Counted from the first letter of the stretch, positions 42,642-53,759 are shown. The stretch: DNA of 64,000 nucleotides from Rothia kristinae NBRC 15354 (GCF_001570865.1 NZ_BCSM01000002.1:1-64000); one strand, 5' to 3'. Made by a program: numbers and translations. The notes: a model not told the origin generated them from the sequence alone.

Positions 42642-44012
42642 TCAGGCGGCGCGGGCGGCGTCGGCCTCGGCGGGCTCCGCCGGTCGCACCGTCTCGGGAG
42701 TGCCGGCGAGGCGCGCCTCGGCGGCGTCGGCTGCGGATTCGGCTGCGGCGTCCTCGCGGGGGCGGAAGACCCACCAGCGGAACAGGAGGAACTTCAGGAC
42801 GGTCGCGGCGAGGTTGGCCAGGACGACGGCGATCACCTCCAGCACGGGGTGGTTCCCGCCCAGCGCGTCCAGGCCCGCCAGGGCCCCGGCGGTCAGGCCC
42901 CAGCCGAGGAAGAACACGATCAGGCCCTGCAGCTGGTGCTTGGCCGCTCCGGCGCGGCCGGTGACCCCGAAGGTGAAGAAGCGGTTCACGGCGGTGTTGG
43001 CCACGGCCGTGATGATCAGGGCCAGGAAGTTGGCCCACTGCGCGCTCATCGTCATCCGGCACAGCACGAAGATCAGCAGGTAGGCGAGGGTGGAGCCGAC
43101 GCCGACGACGCAGAAGCGCACGGCCTGGGAGAACAGGGCGTTGGACTGCCCGGCGATCGCTCCGCGGCCGAGTTCCGCGCGCAGGGCGCTGACCGGGATC
43201 CGGCCGGTGGCCATCTCCTTGGACAGCCGGATCATGCCCTTGATGTCGTCCGTGGCGGTCTTGACCACGTCCACGCTGGAGTGGGGGTCATCGGTCCAGT
43301 CGACGGGGACCTCGGCCACGCGCAGGCCGACCTTGTCGGCGAGCACCAGCATCTCGGTGTCGAAGAACCAGGCGGCGTCCTCGGTGTAGGGCAGCAGCTT
43401 CTGGGCGACGTCGGCGCGGATGGCCTTGAAGCCGCACTGGGCGTCGGAGAAATGGGCGCCCATGAAGGTGCGCAGCATGAGGTTGTAGCAGCGGGAGATG
43501 AACTCGCGCTTGGCCCCCCGGACCACCCGGGAGCTGCGGTTCAGGCGGGTGCCGATGGCCAGGTCCGAGTGCCCGGTGATCAGCGGGGCGACCAGCGGCT
43601 GCAGGGCGGCGAGGTCCGTGGACAGGTCCACGTCCATGTACACCAGCACGGCGGCGGCCGGGTGGGTCCACACCTCGCGCAGCGCCCGGCCCCGGCCCTT
43701 CTGGTCCAGGTGCACGGTGCGCACCGCGGGCAGCTCGCGGGAGAGGCGCTCGGCGATCACGAGGGTCTCGTCCGTGGAGGCGTTGTCCGCGACGGTGATG
43801 GAGTACGTGTAGGGGAAGTGCTCGGCGAGGTAGGCGTTGAGCCGGCGCACGCAGGCCTCGATGTCGGTCTGCTCGTTGTACACGGGGATGGTCACGTCCA
43901 GCACGGGCTGCGGTCCGCGGGTGTCCACGGGGTCCCGGCCGATGTCGACGACGCGGGCGGCGGCCGCGGTGCGGGAGGTCAGGGACTGGGGGGTGGGGGC
44001 TGTGGTGGTCAT
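42642..44012 (-). CDS. GT2 polyprenyl-phosphate glycosyltransferase fused to GtrA domain
   Basis: A 456-residue protein. Residues about 35-265 are a DPM1-like family 2 transferase: VTIPVYNEQTDIEACVRRLN, ADNASTDETL, VYMDVDLSTDL with the metal-binding DxD, and FSDAQCGFKAIR. Residues about 290-420 form a GtrA-type four-helix domain (AVRFCVVGVGSTLAYLLIFV, then FLALIITAVANTAVNRFFTF). The first charges a lipid phosphate with a sugar, the second probably flips or binds it. First gene of a two-gene operon with GT39; overall a surface glycan or protein glycosylation module. Confidence 0.92.
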   Translation of the reverse strand: MTTTAPTPQSLTSRTAAAARVVDIGRDPVDTRGPQPVLDVTIPVYNEQTDIEACVRRLNAYLAEHFPYTYSITVADNASTDETLVIAERLSRELPAVRTVHLDQKGRGRALREVWTHPAAAVLVYMDVDLSTDLAALQPLVAPLITGHSDLAIGTRLNRSSRVVRGAKREFISRCYNLMLRTFMGAHFSDAQCGFKAIRADVAQKLLPYTEDAAWFFDTEMLVLADKVGLRVAEVPVDWTDDPHSSVDVVKTATDDIKGMIRLSKEMATGRIPVSALRAELGRGAIAGQSNALFSQAVRFCVVGVGSTLAYLLIFVLCRMTMSAQWANFLALIITAVANTAVNRFFTFGVTGRAGAAKHQLQGLIVFFLGWGLTAGALAGLDALGGNHPVLEVIAVVLANLAATVLKFLLFRWWVFRPREDAAAESAADAAEARLAGTPETVRPAEPAEADAARAA

Positions 44013-44292
44013 GGGACCAGCGTCGAGGCCCGGTGTGTGCCGCCTGTGTGGCGCTGCTGTGCCGTTGCTGTGACTGCGGAGGGGCGGGGCGGGATGGGGG
44101 CTGGGGCAGCAGCGGGTGGCCTGGTCAGGCGAGACGGCGGTCCTTACGGCGTTGCGCTGTCTCAGAGGGCTCAGACGGGATCGTCATCCGCATGGGGGTT
44201 CTTGAAGAGCGAGTCCAGCATCGCCCCTCTTCAACGAGAAATCGCCCCCTGCAGTCGGTTCTGGGCATCCACCGCCGAGAGGATCTCATAGA

Positions 44293-44811
44293 TCATGATC
44301 TTCCCTGGTCGAAGTCGAGGACCGTGGTCTTGACGGATGGCCTGGCCGTCAGCTTCACGGACACGCCCCGGCCCTCTTCGGTGAATTCTGCGGTGAACTT
44401 CTCGCCCCATGATCTGATGGACAACCCCTGGCGGAAGTGCAGCATGCGACCATCGCGCCCATCGAACTTCACGGATTCGACGGTCGCGACACCGAGGAGG
44501 AAGACCTCCTGCGCCTCTTCCATCGGTCTGTCGATGCGCAGGGAACCGGTGGACCTGACCCCGCTCCTCGTGATCTTGAATGTCTTCACACCCTGCGTGT
44601 ACTCGGCATGCCAGGGGCGCAACCTGATCCGGTGTACTGCGCCCAGCAGAAGACAGGCGGCGAAGGTCAGGGCATACGAATAAGCCCAGGCGTATGATTC
44701 CTCAGAGGTTGCCGCCAGCGTTATCCTCGTCGCCGCCGAACTGAGGATGAGCCCAGCCGTCCCCGCCGGAAGATATCCGAAATGCCACTCCATCGGTGAG
44801 GACCTGATCAT
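44293..44811 (-). CDS. Hypothetical protein with two N-terminal helices
   Basis: About 172 residues from ATG 44811 (MIRSSPMEWHFGYLP; an upstream TTG would add four). Two hydrophobic segments (YLPAGTAGLILSSAATRITL and SYALTFAACLLLGAV) precede a soluble beta-rich domain: VESVKFDGRDGRMLHFRQG, SIRSWGEKFTAEFTEEGRG, LTARPSVKTTVLDFD. The latter resembles uncharacterised actinobacterial proteins with a SWGE...SRP...TTLID ending. The frame stops at QGRS, but another frame continues GKIMIYEILSAVDAQNRL, so the C terminus may have shifted. Composition is less GC-biased than neighbours. Confidence 0.55.
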   Translation of the reverse strand: MIRSSPMEWHFGYLPAGTAGLILSSAATRITLAATSEESYAWAYSYALTFAACLLLGAVHRIRLRPWHAEYTQGVKTFKITRSGVRSTGSLRIDRPMEEAQEVFLLGVATVESVKFDGRDGRMLHFRQGLSIRSWGEKFTAEFTEEGRGVSVKLTARPSVKTTVLDFDQGRS

Positions 44812-44823
44812 CGAAACGCCCAA

Positions 44824-45472
44824 TGCCCGTGGGTTGATGTCATCGAGAGGACCCGGTCTCTTCCGGGCACCGGGTGCCGCTCATCAGATCCGGCGGAGCG
44901 CTCAGATCCTCCGGCTCCATCCGCAGCACCCGAGCCTCGCGATGCCATCAGCATCCGAGGTCGGGGCAGGACGGGAAGCGGCATCGCGACCCCCTCGACA
45001 AGGCACGCAGGCCCACACCACGGAGCGCGATCCGGTGCCTGATGAGAAGTGTCAGACATCATGTGGGCTCCGTCAAACTCATCCCTCGCGGGCGGCTTCG
45101 AGGCAGGACCCTACGGTCGAAGCCCGAGCTCGGGGTGCCGACGCGGGACGCGCCCGCCGCGGCCTCGCCCTCTCCCCCGATCGATTCGAGCAGGCCGGGC
45201 GAGAGCGCGGTACCGCGAGGATGAGACGATGCGGTCTGCACCCCCGGGAACCACAACCGCGGGCGCAAACCGCATCCATGCCCTCCGGATCCGGCAGAAG
45301 TGTGTCTCGGGGCAGCGAAGCCCCGGAGCGCGGACCGGGAGCGTCCGCGGGTGCGAGCCCGTCCCATGACGCCGGAGGCGGGGAGAACGGGAGGGCTGAC
45401 GGTCCTGATGGAGCCGATGCCCCGCGGATGAGACACCATCGTGCTCTCCCCCACGAGGTGAGGCAACCCGAA
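44824..45472. other. 650-bp stretch without a supported gene
   Basis: Open frames exist on both strands but all are Arg/Pro/Gly-rich and lack ribosome sites or family sequence. Codon bias is weak from 44824 to about 45060. A stem GATGCGGT/ACCGCATC occurs at about 45230-45278. The region lies between a lower-GC hypothetical gene and a strong terminator and could be decayed sequence. Confidence 0.4.
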
Positions 45473-45516
45473 GCAGACGCCCCGCCCCCGCGCCATCGCG
45501 GGTGCGGGGCGTCTGC
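45473..45516 (-). terminator. Strong hairpin after the low-complexity anchored protein gene
   Basis: Arms GCAGACGCCCCGCCCCCGCG (45473-45492) and 45497-45516 pair at 19 of 20 positions around the loop CCAT. Positioned about 55 bp beyond the leftward gene ending at 45571. Confidence 0.75.
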
Positions 45517-45570
45517 CCTGGTCACACGCCGAGACCCCCGATAGTGATATTCCTCACCGTCGGGGCTGGG

Positions 45571-46599
45571 TCAGGAGTCCGTCCCGGAGGAGTCCGACGA
45601 CGACCCCGAGCCCTGGCCCGCGGCCCCCTGCCCGCCGGAGGCCCCGCCCGTCCCGGAGGTGCCCGTCCCGGACTGGGCGGCCTGCAGCGAGACGAGGGTG
45701 GCGGCGTCGTCCTTCTTGGTCCCGGAGGCCATGACCTCATCCCCAGTGGAGATGCCGCTCACCAGGGAGGAATCGGACACGGTGTAGACCTGGGTGTGCC
45801 CGTCGGAGGACTTCACGGTCACGGAGGAGTCGGAGATCTTCTCCACCGTGCCGGTCTGGGTGATGGTGGTGACGTACTCGCCGTTCTGCTCGGTGACGCT
45901 CTGCGAATACAGCGGCTGCCCGCCGGCGATGCCCAGCCCCGCAGCACCCATGCCCGGTGCGCCGCCCTGCGCGGTGCCGCCGGCGCCCGTGCCCGACTGG
46001 CCGGTCCCCGACTGGCCCGTCCCCGACTGGCCCGTGCCGCCCTGCTGCCCGGACTGACCCGCGGCGCCGGAGCCGTCTCCCGACTGGCCCGCGCCCGCCT
46101 GGCCGGTGCCGCCCGCCTGGCCGCCACCCATCCCGCCGCCCATGCCGCCGGGTCCTCCCTGGCCCTGGGAGCTGGAGGAGTCCGCCGCGGAGGACAGCCC
46201 GTAGGCGGCCGCGGCCGCGCCCCCGGTCACGGCGATCGCGATGGCCGCCGTCGCCGCGGTCTTCCGGGTGCTCCAGGTGCGCCCCGCCCTGCGGTCCCGG
46301 GCTCGCTCCCACTCCTCGGCGGGAGCGCCCCAGGCCGGGGCGGGACCCCCGGCGATCGGCTCGGTCTCCTGTCGGTGCGTGGCGGGGTAGGAGGCGGCGG
46401 GGCGGGTCGCCTCTCGGCGGCGGGAGCCGGTCTCGGCGCGGCGGACGTCGTCGACGCCGTAGCCGTCGTCGACACGGTGGACGCTCTCGGAACGGTTGAC
46501 GTCGTCGGAACGGTGGGCGTCCTCGGCGCGGCGGGCCGCCTCCTCGGCGGATCGGCGGGCGTCATCCTGCGGATGCTGTGCGGAGTCGCGGGTGGTCAT
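45571..46599 (-). CDS. Membrane-anchored low-complexity protein with DUF5666-like domain
   Basis: A 342-residue protein. Residues 1-105 are charged and cytoplasmic; one helix (TAATAAIAIAVTGGAAAAAYG) leads to an extracellular Gly/Gln/Ser-rich stretch with tandem GTGQS repeats. A folded module follows (VTTITQTGTVEKISDSSVTV, then HTQVYTVSDSSLVSGISTGD), similar to DUF5666 beta-barrel domains. The tail is again Gly/Ser-rich. ATG 46599 is divergent from the two-component system starting at 46760, making it a likely target of that system. Function unknown, possibly cell-wall associated. Confidence 0.75.
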   Translation of the reverse strand: MTTRDSAQHPQDDARRSAEEAARRAEDAHRSDDVNRSESVHRVDDGYGVDDVRRAETGSRRREATRPAASYPATHRQETEPIAGGPAPAWGAPAEEWERARDRRAGRTWSTRKTAATAAIAIAVTGGAAAAAYGLSSAADSSSSQGQGGPGGMGGGMGGGQAGGTGQAGAGQSGDGSGAAGQSGQQGGTGQSGTGQSGTGQSGTGAGGTAQGGAPGMGAAGLGIAGGQPLYSQSVTEQNGEYVTTITQTGTVEKISDSSVTVKSSDGHTQVYTVSDSSLVSGISTGDEVMASGTKKDDAATLVSLQAAQSGTGTSGTGGASGGQGAAGQGSGSSSDSSGTDS

Positions 46600-46759
46600 G
46601 GCTGGGGATCCTCTCGGTCGGGTCCGTGGTTGGTCCCTACCGACGATCCGGAGGCCGCCTGTGCCCCGGCTGTGCCGGTGTGTTCGGGTTGCTGTGACCT
46701 GTCCCCGAGACGCTGTCCAGGCCCCCGTGGCGGGCAGGCCGCGGGCTAGTGTGTGGAGC

Positions 46760-47515
46760 ATGAGCCAGAACACCGCCGCCTCCGCCACCGAGCTCGCCCG
46801 GAACCTGCCCGCCCTGGAGCACCCGGACGGCAGCCGCATCCGGGCGCTCGTCGTCGACGACGAGGCGATGCTCGCCGAGCTGATCGGCTCCGGCCTGCGC
46901 ATGACCGGGTGGGAGGTGCGCTCCGCCGGGGACGGCCCCTCCGCCCTGGCCGCCGCCCGCGAGTTCCGCCCCGACGTGCTGGTGCTGGACATCATGATGC
47001 CCGGGTACGACGGCGTCGAGCTGCTCTCCCGCATCCGCGCCTTCCAGCCGGAGGTCCCGTGCCTGTTCCTGACCGCCAAGGACTCCGTGGATGACCGCAT
47101 CCAGGGCCTGGCCGCCGGGGCCGACGACTACGTGACCAAGCCCTTCTCCATGGAGGAGGTGATCATCCGGCTGCACCGGCTCGTGCAGCGCTCCGGGGTC
47201 GCCGCGGTGGACGACGCCGAGCTGGTGGTCGGGGACCTGGTGCTGAACCAGGACACCCGCGAGGTCACCCGCGGCGGGGAGGAGATCACCCTGACCGCCA
47301 CGCAGTTCGAGCTGCTGCGCTACCTCATGGAGAACGCCAAGCGCGTGGTGTCCAAGGCGCAGATCCTGGACAGCGTGTGGAATTACGACTTCGGCGGGCA
47401 GGCCAACATCGTGGAGCTGTACATCTCCTACCTGCGCAAGAAGATCGACGTCGGCCGCGAACCCATGATCCACACGGTGCGCGGGGCCGGGTACGTCATC
47501 AAACCCGCCGTCTGA
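46760..47515 (+). CDS. OmpR/PhoB-family response regulator
   Basis: A 251-residue regulator. Receiver domain residues about 27-145: acidic pair in LVVDDEAML, phospho-acceptor Asp77 (LVLDIMMPG), Thr in LFLTAKDS and Lys in YVTKPFSMEE. Winged-helix DNA-binding domain 155-248: ITLTATQFELLRYLMENAKR, VVELYISYLRKKI-type IVELYISYLRKKID, TVRGAGYVIKP. The stop overlaps the sensor kinase start (TGATG), so the pair is coupled. It probably controls the divergent low-complexity protein and possibly the nearby glycosyltransferase operon. Confidence 0.95.
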   Translation: MSQNTAASATELARNLPALEHPDGSRIRALVVDDEAMLAELIGSGLRMTGWEVRSAGDGPSALAAAREFRPDVLVLDIMMPGYDGVELLSRIRAFQPEVPCLFLTAKDSVDDRIQGLAAGADDYVTKPFSMEEVIIRLHRLVQRSGVAAVDDAELVVGDLVLNQDTREVTRGGEEITLTATQFELLRYLMENAKRVVSKAQILDSVWNYDFGGQANIVELYISYLRKKIDVGREPMIHTVRGAGYVIKPAV

Positions 47516-49098
47516 TGGCCCTCGCGCACGACGACGCCACCCCCGCCCCGCGCAGCCCGGCGGCCCCCGCGCGCGCCGGGCTGCTGCACCCCGGCCGGTG
47601 GCGGCTGCGCACCCGGCTGATCGCGATCCTCCTGGCGTTCCTGGGCATCGCGTGCCTGGTGATCGGCGCCGCCAGCTACGCCGCGATGGACGCGAACCTC
47701 ACCGGACAGCTGCGCACCCGACTCGCCGAGGCCTCCGACCGGGCCACCAGCTTCGCCGGACCGCACCGCGGCCAGGACGGCACCGGCGCCGATGGCTCCG
47801 CCGGGGGAGCCGACGGCGGCCAGGATGCGGCCACGAGCACCCCGAGTCCCTCCTCCACCGCCCCCAACCCCCTGAACGCCCCGGGCCAGGCCGCCGGAAC
47901 ACTCAACGCCCGGGTCATCGGCGGCGAGTTCGTCTTCGGCGGGATGCTGGACACCCGCGGCTCCGCCGTCGCCCTGACCGCCGCCGACGAGCAGACCCTG
48001 CTGGACCTGCCGGTCGGGAAGCAGGCGCAGCGGGTGAGCCTATCCCAGGGGGACTACCTGGCGCTCGCGGAGAAGGACGCCAGCGGGCAGACCGTCATCA
48101 CCGGGCTGCCCACCGCGGACATGGACCGCACCCTGACCACCCTGCTGCTGATCACCGTCGGCGTCAGCGCGGCCGCCCTGGTGCTGGCCGGGCTGCTCGG
48201 CTCCTGGGCGATCCGGCGGACCATGAAGCCGCTGGAGCGGGTCTCCGCCGTCGCCACCGACGTCTCCCAGCTGGATCTGGGCGCGGGCCAGCTGCCCCCG
48301 GAGACGCGGGTGGCTCCGGCGGACGCCCGCCCGAGCACGGAGGTCGGCGCCGTCGGGCACGCGCTGAACCTGATGCTGGAGAACGTGGATTCGGCGCTGA
48401 GCGCGCGGCAGCGCTCCGAGGACCGGGTGCGGGAGTTCGTCGCGGACGCCTCCCACGAGCTGCGCACCCCGCTGGCGGCGATCCGCGGGTACTCCGACCT
48501 GCTGAAGTGGACCGAGGACCTCACCGAGGACGGGCAGCGCTCCCTGGGCCGGATCGACTCCCAGTCCCAGCGCATGGCAGCCCTGGTGGAGGACCTGCTG
48601 CTGCTGGCGCGCCTGGACCAGGGTCACCAGCCGGTCAGCGAGGACGTGGACCTGACGGAGCTGGTGGTGGAGAGCGTCTCCGACCTGCAGGTGGCCGCTC
48701 CCTCGCACCGCTGGGCCCTGGAGCTTCCCGAGGAGCCGGTGGTGGTGCGTGGGGACCCCCGGCAGCTGCGCCAGGTGCTGATGAACCTGCTGTCCAACGC
48801 CCGCAAGCACACCGACGAGGGCACCACCGTGACCACGGCCCTGGGGGTCAGCGCCAACCGCCGGGAGGCCGTGCTGACGGTGACCGACGACGGCCCCGGC
48901 ATCGACCCGGACTTCCTCCCGCGGATCTTCTCCCGCTTCGCCCGGGCGGATCAGGCCCGCTCCGGGGAGGTCGGCACCACGGGCCTGGGCCTGGCGATCG
49001 TGAAGGCGATCGTGGACAGCCACGGCGGGCGGATCGCGGTGGCCTCCCGCCCGGGCCGCACCGAGTTCGAGGTCCGCCTCCCGACGGCGTCCGCGTAG
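47515..49098 (+). CDS. Sensor histidine kinase
   Basis: A 527-residue membrane kinase. TM1 (LIAILLAFLGIACLVIGAAS) and TM2 (LLITVGVSAAALVLAGLLGS, near 205) flank an extracellular domain with an Asp/Gly/Ser-rich insert. HAMP follows TM2, then the H-box DASHELRTPLAAIRGYSDLL with His314, the N-box LMNLLSNARKH, G1 TDDGPGID, F-box FLPRIFSRFARAD and G2 GTTGLGLAIVKAI. It phosphorylates the OmpR-type partner encoded just upstream. The signal is unknown but must be perceived outside or in the membrane. Confidence 0.95.
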   Translation: MALAHDDATPAPRSPAAPARAGLLHPGRWRLRTRLIAILLAFLGIACLVIGAASYAAMDANLTGQLRTRLAEASDRATSFAGPHRGQDGTGADGSAGGADGGQDAATSTPSPSSTAPNPLNAPGQAAGTLNARVIGGEFVFGGMLDTRGSAVALTAADEQTLLDLPVGKQAQRVSLSQGDYLALAEKDASGQTVITGLPTADMDRTLTTLLLITVGVSAAALVLAGLLGSWAIRRTMKPLERVSAVATDVSQLDLGAGQLPPETRVAPADARPSTEVGAVGHALNLMLENVDSALSARQRSEDRVREFVADASHELRTPLAAIRGYSDLLKWTEDLTEDGQRSLGRIDSQSQRMAALVEDLLLLARLDQGHQPVSEDVDLTELVVESVSDLQVAAPSHRWALELPEEPVVVRGDPRQLRQVLMNLLSNARKHTDEGTTVTTALGVSANRREAVLTVTDDGPGIDPDFLPRIFSRFARADQARSGEVGTTGLGLAIVKAIVDSHGGRIAVASRPGRTEFEVRLPTASA

Positions 49099-49147
49099 CC
49101 GAGTAACCGGGGGGCGGGCCGGGCCGAGCCGAGCGGCAAGGCACACC

Positions 49148-49365
49148 GACCCGGCGCATCCGTTCCCACCCGAGCCTCCCCGTGCGGCGAGACGGCGCAT
49201 TCGTTCCCAAATACGCCGAAGGTGGGAACCGATGCCCCGGGTCGGCGAGGGGTGGGAACCGAGACGGCGCTTTCGTTCCCGCCACGCCCCACCCCGCTCG
49301 GCGACCCGGCGCATTCGTTCCCTTGTGGTCCGGTCAGATCACCGAACCGGCGCATCCGCTTGGGA
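49148..49365. repeat. Palindromic repeat array, locus 1 (GACGGCGCATCCGTTCCCA family)
   Basis: Six or seven units of a 21-bp motif between the converging kinase and UvrA-like genes. D1-type (GACCCGGCGCATCCGTTCCC) at 49148, 49303 and a decayed one at 49344; D2-type (GAGACGGCGCATTCGTTCCC) at 49189 and 49261; an inverted unit at 49223-49243 with a partial one at 49252. The order is less regular than at the other three loci, suggesting an older or rearranged array. Confidence 0.75.
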
Positions 49366-49391
49366 AACCCCCCCGGAACCCTCCCCGGGGC

Positions 49392-52124
49392 CTATGCCTC
49401 CAGCTGGGCCGCCAGGTAGCTCGCGCTCGCGCCGGCGCCGTCGGCCACCTCGCGCGGGGTGCCGGCGGCGACCACCCGGCCGCCGTCCTGCCCCGCGCCG
49501 GGACCCAGCTCGATCACGTGGTCGGCCTGGGCCACCACCCGCATATCCAGCTCCACGACCACCACGGTGGACCCGGCCTCCACGAGCCGCTGCAGGTGGG
49601 CCAGCAGCCGGTCCGTGTCCGCCGGGTGCAGGCCCGCGGTCGGCTCATCCAGCACGTACAGGGCGTCCCCGCGGTGGCTGCGCTGCAGCTCGGCGGCCAG
49701 CTTGACCCGCTGCGCCTCCCCGCCGGACAGCTCCGTGGCCGGCTGGCCCAGGCGCACGTAGCCCAGACCGACGTCGTCGAGGACCTCCAGGGTGCGGCGC
49801 ACCTCCGGCACCTCGTCGAAGAACTCCCGGGCCTCGGCGACCGTCAGGTCCAGGACCTCGGCGATGTTCCGCCCGTTCCACGTGATCTGCAGGGTCTCCG
49901 GGTTGTAGCGGGCGCCGTGGCAGTCCGGGCACGGCGAGTAGACGCTGGGCAGGAACAGCAGCTCGACCATGATCCACCCCTCCCCCTCGCAGGTGGGGCA
50001 GCGTCCGCCCGGCACGTTGAAGGAGAACCGGCCGGGCTTGTACCCGCGGCTGCGGGACTCGTCGGTGCCGGCGAACAGGCGGCGGACCCGGTCGAACAGG
50101 CCCGTGTACGTGGCCACGTTGGAGCGCGGCGTGCGCCCGATGGGCTTCTGGTCGATGCCGACGACGCGGCGCACCCGAGCGACGTCGCCGGCCACCGCGC
50201 CGCGGGTGGTCTCCGCGTCGGTCTGCAGCAGCAGGGACGCCTCATCCGGGGCCTGCTCGGCGGTCTCCTCCGGGTGGGCGGCACCCCCGGCGGCGTTCGC
50301 CCCGGCGCGGGCCAGCAGCTCCGGCAGGGCCTGCCCGACCAGCGTGGACTTGCCCGCCCCGGAGACCCCGGTGACGGCGGTGAGGCAGCCCAGGGGGATC
50401 CGCGCGTCGGTGCCGTCCAGGTTGTGCCGGTGCACCCCGGTCAGCTCGAGCCACCCGGTGGGGGTGCGGCCCGCGGGCTCGGGGCGGGCGGCGTCGTCAG
50501 CGAGGTAGCGGCGGGTCACGGACTCCTCCACCCGCGCCAGGCCCGCCGGCTCCCCGCTGTAGAGCACACGCCCGCCGTCGGAGCCCGCGCCGGGGCCGAT
50601 GTCCACCAGCCAGTCCGCGGCGCGGATGACGTCCAGGGAGTGCTCGATGACGAACACGCTGTTCCCGGCCGCGCGCAGATCCCGCAGGATCCCCAGCAGC
50701 GCCTCCCGGTCCCGCGGATGCAGGCCGGCGGAGGGCTCGTCCAGGACGTAGACGACGCCGAACAGCTCGCTGGACAGCTGCGTGGCCAGGCGCAGCCGCT
50801 GCAGCTCCCCCGGGGAGAGGGTGGGGGTCGCGCGGTCCGGGGAGAGGTAGCCCAGGCCGAGGTCCAGGATGGGGCGCAGGCGGGCCAGCAGATCCCGGAC
50901 CAGGCTGCGGGCCGCGGCGATCTTCTCCGCGGAGAGATTGGGGGTGGTGCGCACGTCCCCGCCGCCGGCGTGGGCCGAGCCGCCCGCGGCCACCCGGGCC
51001 TCGACGGCGGCGCGGCGGGCGGCCTCATCCGGCAGGGCGGCGGCCCGGGCGTCCTCGGGGGCGGTGGGGGTCCAGGCGTCGTCGAGCACGGGGGTCAGCA
51101 GGTCCCGCAGCTCGTGCAGGGGCAGCGCGGAGATCTCGGTGATGTCCAGGCCCTCGAAGGTGACGGTCAGCGCCTCGGCCTTGATGCGCCGACCGCGGCA
51201 GGCGGGGCACACGGCGCCGGTGAGGTAGCGGGCGGCGCGCTTCTTGGCGGCGGCGGACTTGGACCCGGCGAAGGTGTCCAGCACGTAGCGGCGCGCACCG
51301 ACGAAGGTCCCCCGGTAGCTGGGCTCCGCGCCGTCGGCCTTCAGCCGCCGCACCGCGTCCGGGCTCTGCGCGTGCCGGTACACGGGGATGGTGGGGCGCT
51401 CCTCGGTGTAGAGGATCCACTCCCGCGCGTCGGCGGGCATGTCCTGCCAGGGCACGTCGATGTCGTAGTCGAGGTTCACGAGGATGTCCCGCTGGTTCTG
51501 CCCGTGCCAGGCGCCGGGCCAGGACGCGATGGCGCCGTCCCGGATGCTCAGGGTGGGGTCCGGGACCATGAGGTCCTCGGTGACGTCGTAGACCCGGCCG
51601 ATGCCGTGGCATTCCGGGCAGGCACCCTCCGGGGTGTTGGGCGAGAAGTCCTCGGCGTAGAGCATGGGCTGGTCCGCGGGGTAGATCCCGGCGCGGGAGT
51701 ACAGCATCCGCAGGACGTTGGACAGGCTGGTCACGGAGCCCACGGTGGAGCGGGCGGAGCCGCCGGTGCCGCGCTGCTGCTGCAGGGCCACGGCCGGGGG
51801 CATGCCCTCGACGGCGTCCACCTCCGGGACTCCCGCCTGGTCGATCAGCCGACGGGCGTAGGGGGCCACGGATTCCAGGTAGCGCCGCTGGGATTCGGCG
51901 AACAGCGTCCCGAAGGCCAGCGAGGACTTCCCGGACCCGGAGACCCCGGTGAACACGACGATGGCGTCGCGCGGGACCTCCAGGTCCACGTCGCGCAGGT
52001 TGTGCTCGCGGGCCCCGCGCACCCGCACGACGTCGGGGGCCGGGGTGGCGGGGGTGGGTGAGACTTGGCCGGGGGTGGGCGATGTGGGGGCGTCGGGGGC
52101 AGCGTTGGGCTGGTCGGTGGGCAT
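49392..52124 (-). CDS. UvrA-like double ABC ATPase (short UvrA2-type)
   Basis: A 910-residue excinuclease A-like protein, the short class lacking the UvrB-binding insertion. Site 1: Walker A GVSGSGKS (residues 60-67), signature LSPGELQRLRLA, Walker B VYVLDEPSAGLHP. Site 2: Walker A GVSGAGKS, signature ELSGGEAQRVKLA, VLDEPTAGLHP. Zinc-finger pieces CPECHG, CPACRG, CPTCEGEG and CPDCHG are present. The switch His of site 2, normally VVEHDMRVV, is Leu859 (VVELDMRVV). Members of this class are linked to DNA repair or drug tolerance rather than canonical nucleotide excision repair. Confidence 0.9.
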   Translation of the reverse strand: MPTDQPNAAPDAPTSPTPGQVSPTPATPAPDVVRVRGAREHNLRDVDLEVPRDAIVVFTGVSGSGKSSLAFGTLFAESQRRYLESVAPYARRLIDQAGVPEVDAVEGMPPAVALQQQRGTGGSARSTVGSVTSLSNVLRMLYSRAGIYPADQPMLYAEDFSPNTPEGACPECHGIGRVYDVTEDLMVPDPTLSIRDGAIASWPGAWHGQNQRDILVNLDYDIDVPWQDMPADAREWILYTEERPTIPVYRHAQSPDAVRRLKADGAEPSYRGTFVGARRYVLDTFAGSKSAAAKKRAARYLTGAVCPACRGRRIKAEALTVTFEGLDITEISALPLHELRDLLTPVLDDAWTPTAPEDARAAALPDEAARRAAVEARVAAGGSAHAGGGDVRTTPNLSAEKIAAARSLVRDLLARLRPILDLGLGYLSPDRATPTLSPGELQRLRLATQLSSELFGVVYVLDEPSAGLHPRDREALLGILRDLRAAGNSVFVIEHSLDVIRAADWLVDIGPGAGSDGGRVLYSGEPAGLARVEESVTRRYLADDAARPEPAGRTPTGWLELTGVHRHNLDGTDARIPLGCLTAVTGVSGAGKSTLVGQALPELLARAGANAAGGAAHPEETAEQAPDEASLLLQTDAETTRGAVAGDVARVRRVVGIDQKPIGRTPRSNVATYTGLFDRVRRLFAGTDESRSRGYKPGRFSFNVPGGRCPTCEGEGWIMVELLFLPSVYSPCPDCHGARYNPETLQITWNGRNIAEVLDLTVAEAREFFDEVPEVRRTLEVLDDVGLGYVRLGQPATELSGGEAQRVKLAAELQRSHRGDALYVLDEPTAGLHPADTDRLLAHLQRLVEAGSTVVVVELDMRVVAQADHVIELGPGAGQDGGRVVAAGTPREVADGAGASASYLAAQLEA

Positions 52125-52193
52125 GTCCCATGCCTACCACGCCGGTGGGGAGGGGCAGGTGGGCATGGGTGGAGGAGGGGCGGGGAGCCGTGA

Positions 52194-53759
<1,566 letters not shown>

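Noticed and set aside
39933-44291. 1452-codon open frame on the + strand
   Set aside because: Antisense shadow of the GT39 and GT2-GtrA genes; composition is Gly/Gln/Arg-rich with no family sequence, an effect of high GC.
44747-45544. 265-codon frame on the + strand
   Set aside because: Arg/Pro/Gly-rich, no ribosome site, no recognisable domain; partly antisense to the hypothetical gene at 44293-44811.
49148-49365. CRISPR array
   Set aside because: Units are 21 bp, occur in both orientations and have irregular spacing; no cas genes are present.
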